From Treponema sp. C6A8 (GTDB taxonomy: Bacteria; Spirochaetota; Spirochaetia; Treponematales; Treponemataceae), in assembly GCF_000619925.1 (NCBI RefSeq), contig NZ_JHVB01000002.1:233830-297829 (forward strand): 64,000 nucleotides of DNA, read 5' to 3'. Made by a program: the position numbers and the translations under genes. The stretch's first letter is position 1; each line of letters opens with the position of its first letter. Below the pieces are notes generated by a model. It was not told where the DNA came from and searched no databases. It saw nothing but the letters and a program-made list of their open reading frames with translations. This document shows, piece by piece, positions 61,086 through 64,000 of the stretch.

Positions 61086-61096
61086 ACTAAGCCTCC

Positions 61097-61124
61097 TTAC
61101 CAATTCATGAATCTATTGTATAAT
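61097..61124 (+). promoter_or_regulatory. Promoter of the RhuM-family gene
   Basis: TTACCA (61097-61102), 16-bp spacer, TATAAT (61119-61124), then GAGG before the ATG at 61152. Confidence 0.6.
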
Positions 61125-61151
61125 AAAATTTTGATAATAGAGGAATAAAAA

Positions 61152-62183
61152 ATGTCAGACTCAAAAACTCTGCAAATTCGAAACAGCACAATAGACTTTC
61201 TAACATTTACACGCCAATCTGGAGAAGAAACCATTGAAGTTCGTGTTCAGGACAATGATGTATGGTTAACGCAGGCTTCAATAGCAAAACTATTTGGAGT
61301 TGATCGAACTGTTATTACTAAACATTTAAAAACAGTTTTTGAAGATAGAGAAGTTGAAGAAAGTTCAGTTTGTGCAAATTTTGCACAAACTGCCGATGAC
61401 GGAAAAACTTACAATTATAAATTTTATGGACTGAAAGCCGTAATTGCAGTCGGTTACAAAGTAAACTCTCAGGCTGCAATTGAATTCCGTCAGTGGGCGA
61501 CTCGTGTTTTAGAGACTTTTACAAAGCAAGGTTATGTATTGGATAAGCAACGCCTTGAAAATGGTCAGATTTTTGACGAAGCTTATTTTGATCATCTTGT
61601 TTCTGAAATTCAGGAAATTCGTGCAAGCGAACGAAAATTCTATCAGAAAATTACAGACATATATGCAACTGCTTATGATTATTCACCCGAAAGTAAGACA
61701 ACGAAGGATTTTTTTTCAACAGTTCAAAATAAAATGCATTATGCTGTTCACGGAAATACTGCTGCAGAAGTTATTGTAGACAGAGCGAATCACACAAAAC
61801 CGAATATGGGTTTGACCGGCTGGAAAAATGCACCAAACGGTAAAATCGTAAAAGCAGATGTTTCCATCGCGAAAAATTATCTCTATAAACAAGAACTGGA
61901 AGAATTGAATGAAATTGTAGAAATGTATTTGGACTATGCAAATCGTCAGGCACGCCGCCATATTCCGATGACAATGGCTGATTGGGCAGAAAAACTCGAT
62001 GCTTTCTTAAAATTCAATGATGCAGAAATCTTACAGAATAAAGGTAAGGTAACACACGAAATTGCAAAAGCCTTTGCTGAAAGTGAATTTGAAAAATATC
62101 GAGTAATCCAAGATCCAATTTATAAGAGTGATTTTGATAAGTTTCTGGAAGATGGAAAAGCTACATTAGAAAAAAATAAATAA
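61152..62183 (+). CDS. RhuM-family (virulence RhuM) protein
   Basis: A 343-aa protein of the RhuM family. The N-terminus carries the KilA-N/Bro-like DNA-binding-type region VWLTQASIAKLFGVDRTVITKH, then GLKAVIAVGYKVNSQAAIEFRQWAT, characteristic of the family. The C-terminal helical region includes NYLYKQELEELNEIVEMYLDYA and RRHIPMTMADWAEKLDAFL. The name comes from a Salmonella pathogenicity-island gene, but the role is unknown; homologues are scattered in genomic islands, next to restriction and toxin genes. GAGG lies ahead of the ATG. It stands alone, with its own promoter. Confidence 0.88.
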   Translation: MSDSKTLQIRNSTIDFLTFTRQSGEETIEVRVQDNDVWLTQASIAKLFGVDRTVITKHLKTVFEDREVEESSVCANFAQTADDGKTYNYKFYGLKAVIAVGYKVNSQAAIEFRQWATRVLETFTKQGYVLDKQRLENGQIFDEAYFDHLVSEIQEIRASERKFYQKITDIYATAYDYSPESKTTKDFFSTVQNKMHYAVHGNTAAEVIVDRANHTKPNMGLTGWKNAPNGKIVKADVSIAKNYLYKQELEELNEIVEMYLDYANRQARRHIPMTMADWAEKLDAFLKFNDAEILQNKGKVTHEIAKAFAESEFEKYRVIQDPIYKSDFDKFLEDGKATLEKNK

Positions 62184-62222
62184 AAAGCAAGATAGCCCTT
62201 CCCCTCAAAAAAAAATAATCAA

Positions 62223-63200
62223 TTATTGTGCAATGAAAACAGGGACTTCTATTCTATTTCCAAATTTTGAAATTGCAGGAGCACTCATTCCCGTATATTT
62301 GAGTGTTAAATACATATTTTGGAATGTAATCCCATTTTTAAAACCCATACCATCAACAAATTGAGTAGACATGGTTTTTAAGTTTTCTCCATAAATATAT
62401 ATAAGACCATAGTTTCCGGAATAACTTACAAGATAATCTACTCCATTTCCATCAATACTTTCAGCTTCAATCCCGAATGAACCTCCAGGAACTGTAAATT
62501 CTGTGTCTGGTAACGGTAAAAATGAATCAGGCTTACGAGTCATATAGTCAGCAAGATCCTCTATTGAATATGAATTTCTTTTTTGTTTCCTTAAAATTTC
62601 AATTCTCTGTTTTTCCTGTTGAGCTTTTATCTCTGTCTGTCTTGCTTCTTCCTCTAACTCTTTCTTTTCATTAATTTGCTTCCATTCCCATACTGAAGCA
62701 ATAGTATTTTTATTCATATAATCTTTTGCATCAGAATTTAGCAATACTCCATTTTTTGAAATTTCATAAAGAAATTTTTCAAAACTATTCCATTCATTCA
62801 TTGTAAAATAAATTTTATCTACAGTTCGAGACCAATATCTGTCATCAAGTCTAACTCTGGTATAAAGCACGTTCTGAACTATCAAACCATTATGTTCCTT
62901 ATCAAAAACATAATAACGAAGGTTTGCGGTATCAAAAGTGTCATAATACTCATCCTTATCGCCATCTTCAACAAATACAAAATTAGGAACAATAGTTGCA
63001 ATAAAATCATACTTAGAGTTTAGGACTAAAGGATTATATTTCAGTATATCAAGAAATCTTTTATTCTCACTGGTATATGTACGATATTTTCCTTTAATAG
63101 AATAATTTCCGTTTTCAAGTTGTTTTACTGAAACTTCTTTTCCAACTAAAGAAGAAAATAATCCAAAAACAAAGAATAAACTAAAAAATATCTTTTTCAT
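62223..63200 (-). CDS. Exported protein of unknown function
   Basis: A 325-aa protein with a signal peptide (MKKIFFSLFFVFGLFSSLVG). A charged coiled coil (ELEEEARQTEIKAQQEKQRI, about 180-205) separates an N-terminal domain with many aromatic and Asp residues (FVFVEDGDKDEYYDTFDT) from a C-terminal beta-rich domain (FTVPGGSFGIEAESIDGNG). No family recognised. GAGAGA precedes the ATG. Codon use is AT-rich, in common with the lipoprotein at 26964 and unlike the housekeeping genes. Confidence 0.7.
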   Translation of the reverse strand: MKKIFFSLFFVFGLFSSLVGKEVSVKQLENGNYSIKGKYRTYTSENKRFLDILKYNPLVLNSKYDFIATIVPNFVFVEDGDKDEYYDTFDTANLRYYVFDKEHNGLIVQNVLYTRVRLDDRYWSRTVDKIYFTMNEWNSFEKFLYEISKNGVLLNSDAKDYMNKNTIASVWEWKQINEKKELEEEARQTEIKAQQEKQRIEILRKQKRNSYSIEDLADYMTRKPDSFLPLPDTEFTVPGGSFGIEAESIDGNGVDYLVSYSGNYGLIYIYGENLKTMSTQFVDGMGFKNGITFQNMYLTLKYTGMSAPAISKFGNRIEVPVFIAQ

Positions 63201-63249
63201 TTTTTATCTCTCTTATAATGCATTGCATCATAAAAATAATTATATCATG

Positions 63250-63333
63250 CTATAATATTATTTTACACAATTTAAATATGATATCAATTTTAGAGATTTC
63301 CAGTTTTATCTTTTCTTTTGTTATCTCATCCAA
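63250..63333 (-). pseudogene. Probable stump of a HEPN (HepT-like) toxin gene
   Basis: Overlapping the end of the nucleotidyltransferase gene, a frame opening at TTG (63333) reads DEITKEKIKLEISKIDIIFK and then LCKIIL before a stop. This resembles the N-terminus of HEPN/HepT-type partners usually encoded directly after such MNT genes, but it ends after 27 residues. No further HEPN sequence, including the R-x4-6-H motif, follows. It is most likely a truncated gene, with resemblance judged from memory. Confidence 0.35.
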
Positions 63334-63598
63334 TTTTCTTTAACTCTCCGACGCGTTGTAAAAGTTCAAAAAAATCTTTTTGATAATCAAAATCAACTAA
63401 ATCAACAGGCATTCGTAAAGCCTGCTCTAAATCATAATGAATGCCAAAGAAAGAAGATGATGGCAAACCGCGGACACCTAAATCCACGTCCGAATTTTTA
63501 TTTGAACGGCCAGTAGACTGTGAACCAAAAAGATAAACTTCTGAACAGCCTGCATTTTTGAGAATTTTTATTGCCATAGCAAATTTTGCCGCATTCAT
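63326..63598 (-). CDS. MNT-type minimal nucleotidyltransferase (antitoxin-like)
   Basis: A 90-aa nucleotidyltransferase with the G-S-x10-D-x-D motif (LFGSQSTGRSNKNSDVDLGV). Such MNT proteins are antitoxins of HEPN RNases in HEPN-MNT pairs, which they inactivate by AMPylation. A complete HEPN partner is missing here (see 63250-63333). The start is taken at 63598, where TATAAT lies exactly 7 nt upstream and no Shine-Dalgarno is found; an in-frame ATG two codons earlier is an alternative. Confidence 0.85.
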   Translation of the reverse strand: MNAAKFAMAIKILKNAGCSEVYLFGSQSTGRSNKNSDVDLGVRGLPSSSFFGIHYDLEQALRMPVDLVDFDYQKDFFELLQRVGELKKIG

Positions 63599-63605
63599 AT
63601 ACATA

Positions 63606-63611
63606 ATTATA
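63606..63611 (-). promoter_or_regulatory. -10 box of the MNT gene (leaderless type)
   Basis: Minus strand TATAAT, then TATGTAT, then the ATG at 63598. Confidence 0.45.
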
Positions 63612-63807
63612 CAACGGATTATATAAAAAATACACAAGCAAATTAAAAGTGAAATCTGCTTGAAATTCCGATTTTTCGTCTGTAAAATGTCGCAACAGAA
63701 CAATATGTAGTGCCTCACAGGTTTGCAAAAATCGAGGATTTAGTCTAATACTCTTAATTATAACAAAACAAAGCATGACATTACCTCATGCAAAAAGGAG
63801 ACACTAC
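63612..63807 (+). other. Non-coding leader of the IS110-type element
   Basis: About 200 bp without a gene lies before the transposase. It contains the hairpin GCATGA-CATTACC-TCATGC (63773-63791) and the ribosome site AAGGAG ahead of the ATG. In IS110-type elements the noncoding end next to the transposase start encodes the bridge RNA, so the element's left end is expected in here; I cannot place it. Confidence 0.4.
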
Positions 63808-64000
63808 ATGAATAGTATAATTTACATTGGAATTGATGTCCACAAGAGTTCTTATTCTTACTGCGCTTATTCAAAAGAAGAAGACTGTTTTTTCGCAGAA
63901 CATAAAAGTGAAGCGGATTCAAAAAATGCAATCAATTACATAAAATCCGTTATAAAAACGACAGGCTCTGAAGAACCGGTCCTTGTTGGTTATGAAGCTG
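63808..64000 (+). mobile_element. IS110-family transposase, 5' part
   Basis: The first 64 codons of a transposase that runs off the right edge. It begins MNSIIYIGIDVHKSSYSYC, where the Asp of GIDVHK is the first acidic residue of the RuvC-like DEDD site of IS110-family enzymes, and ends at VLVGYEA, which holds the second. AAGGAG lies 7 nt before the ATG. The reading frame is intact in the visible part. IS110 elements recombine through a bridge RNA and lack terminal inverted repeats, so the border cannot be recognised by repeats. Confidence 0.85.

Overview
The window looks like chromosomal DNA of a gut or rumen-type spirochaete, most likely Treponema. This rests on gene content and style: AroDE fusion, a kinase-less PASTA protein next to def-fmt, a very long acidic TPR protein, BspA/LrrA-like leucine-rich-repeat proteins, VanY-like peptidase, no rRNA or tRNA seen, and moderately low GC. 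The genus is inferred; no marker gene proves it.

Positions 1-41400 are mainly housekeeping. A U32 peptidase start and a hydrolase-fold protein lead to metA, then a phosphatase and MATE pump on the minus strand. A plus-strand block follows: a HisA-HisI-HisE fusion, hisD, def, fmt, PASTA protein, aroDE, rpiA and an RluA-type pseudouridine synthase. It ends at an unusually structured 156-nt intergenic element. Next come a VanY-like peptidase, a ketosynthase plus ketosynthase-like pair with a secreted esterase, rrf2-mnmA, an oligopeptide-binding protein, a pepP-like peptidase and murJ. A 400-bp GIY-YIG cassette bounded by inverted palindromes follows. Then come a lipoprotein, the TPR protein, an fn3/LamG protein, uvrC and an addB-addA pair for double-strand break processing.

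Positions 41498-52981 form an accessory island, almost all on the minus strand. It holds a WYL-domain regulator (divergent, plus strand), a TIGR02452/PARG-like protein, a double-AAA+ ATPase, three signal-less LRR_5 proteins, a YspA-type SLOG protein, a run of four small genes (two encode tiny membrane proteins), hipBA, a 77-aa protein and a 372-aa protein of unknown function. Four transcription units share a 27-bp promoter block (TTCACA-N15-TGTCTA). Two others, including the WYL gene itself, carry a 19-bp palindrome (ATTCCC-N7-GGGAAT). I read this as one co-regulated stress or phage-response system. It is the best candidate here for something undescribed.

Positions 53035-64000 contain a 22-bp-period palindromic repeat array, a cytidylate-kinase-like protein, an ArsB/NhaD-type permease, a DUF3089-like hydrolase, a second nested inverted repeat, glgX-glgP for glycogen breakdown, a RhuM-family gene, a secreted unknown, an MNT nucleotidyltransferase with what looks like the stump of its HEPN partner, and the start of an IS110-type transposase.

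A window-wide feature is that several genes have no Shine-Dalgarno sequence and instead carry a -10 box (often TGnTATAAT) 6-8 nt before the ATG. This suggests leaderless or nearly leaderless mRNAs.
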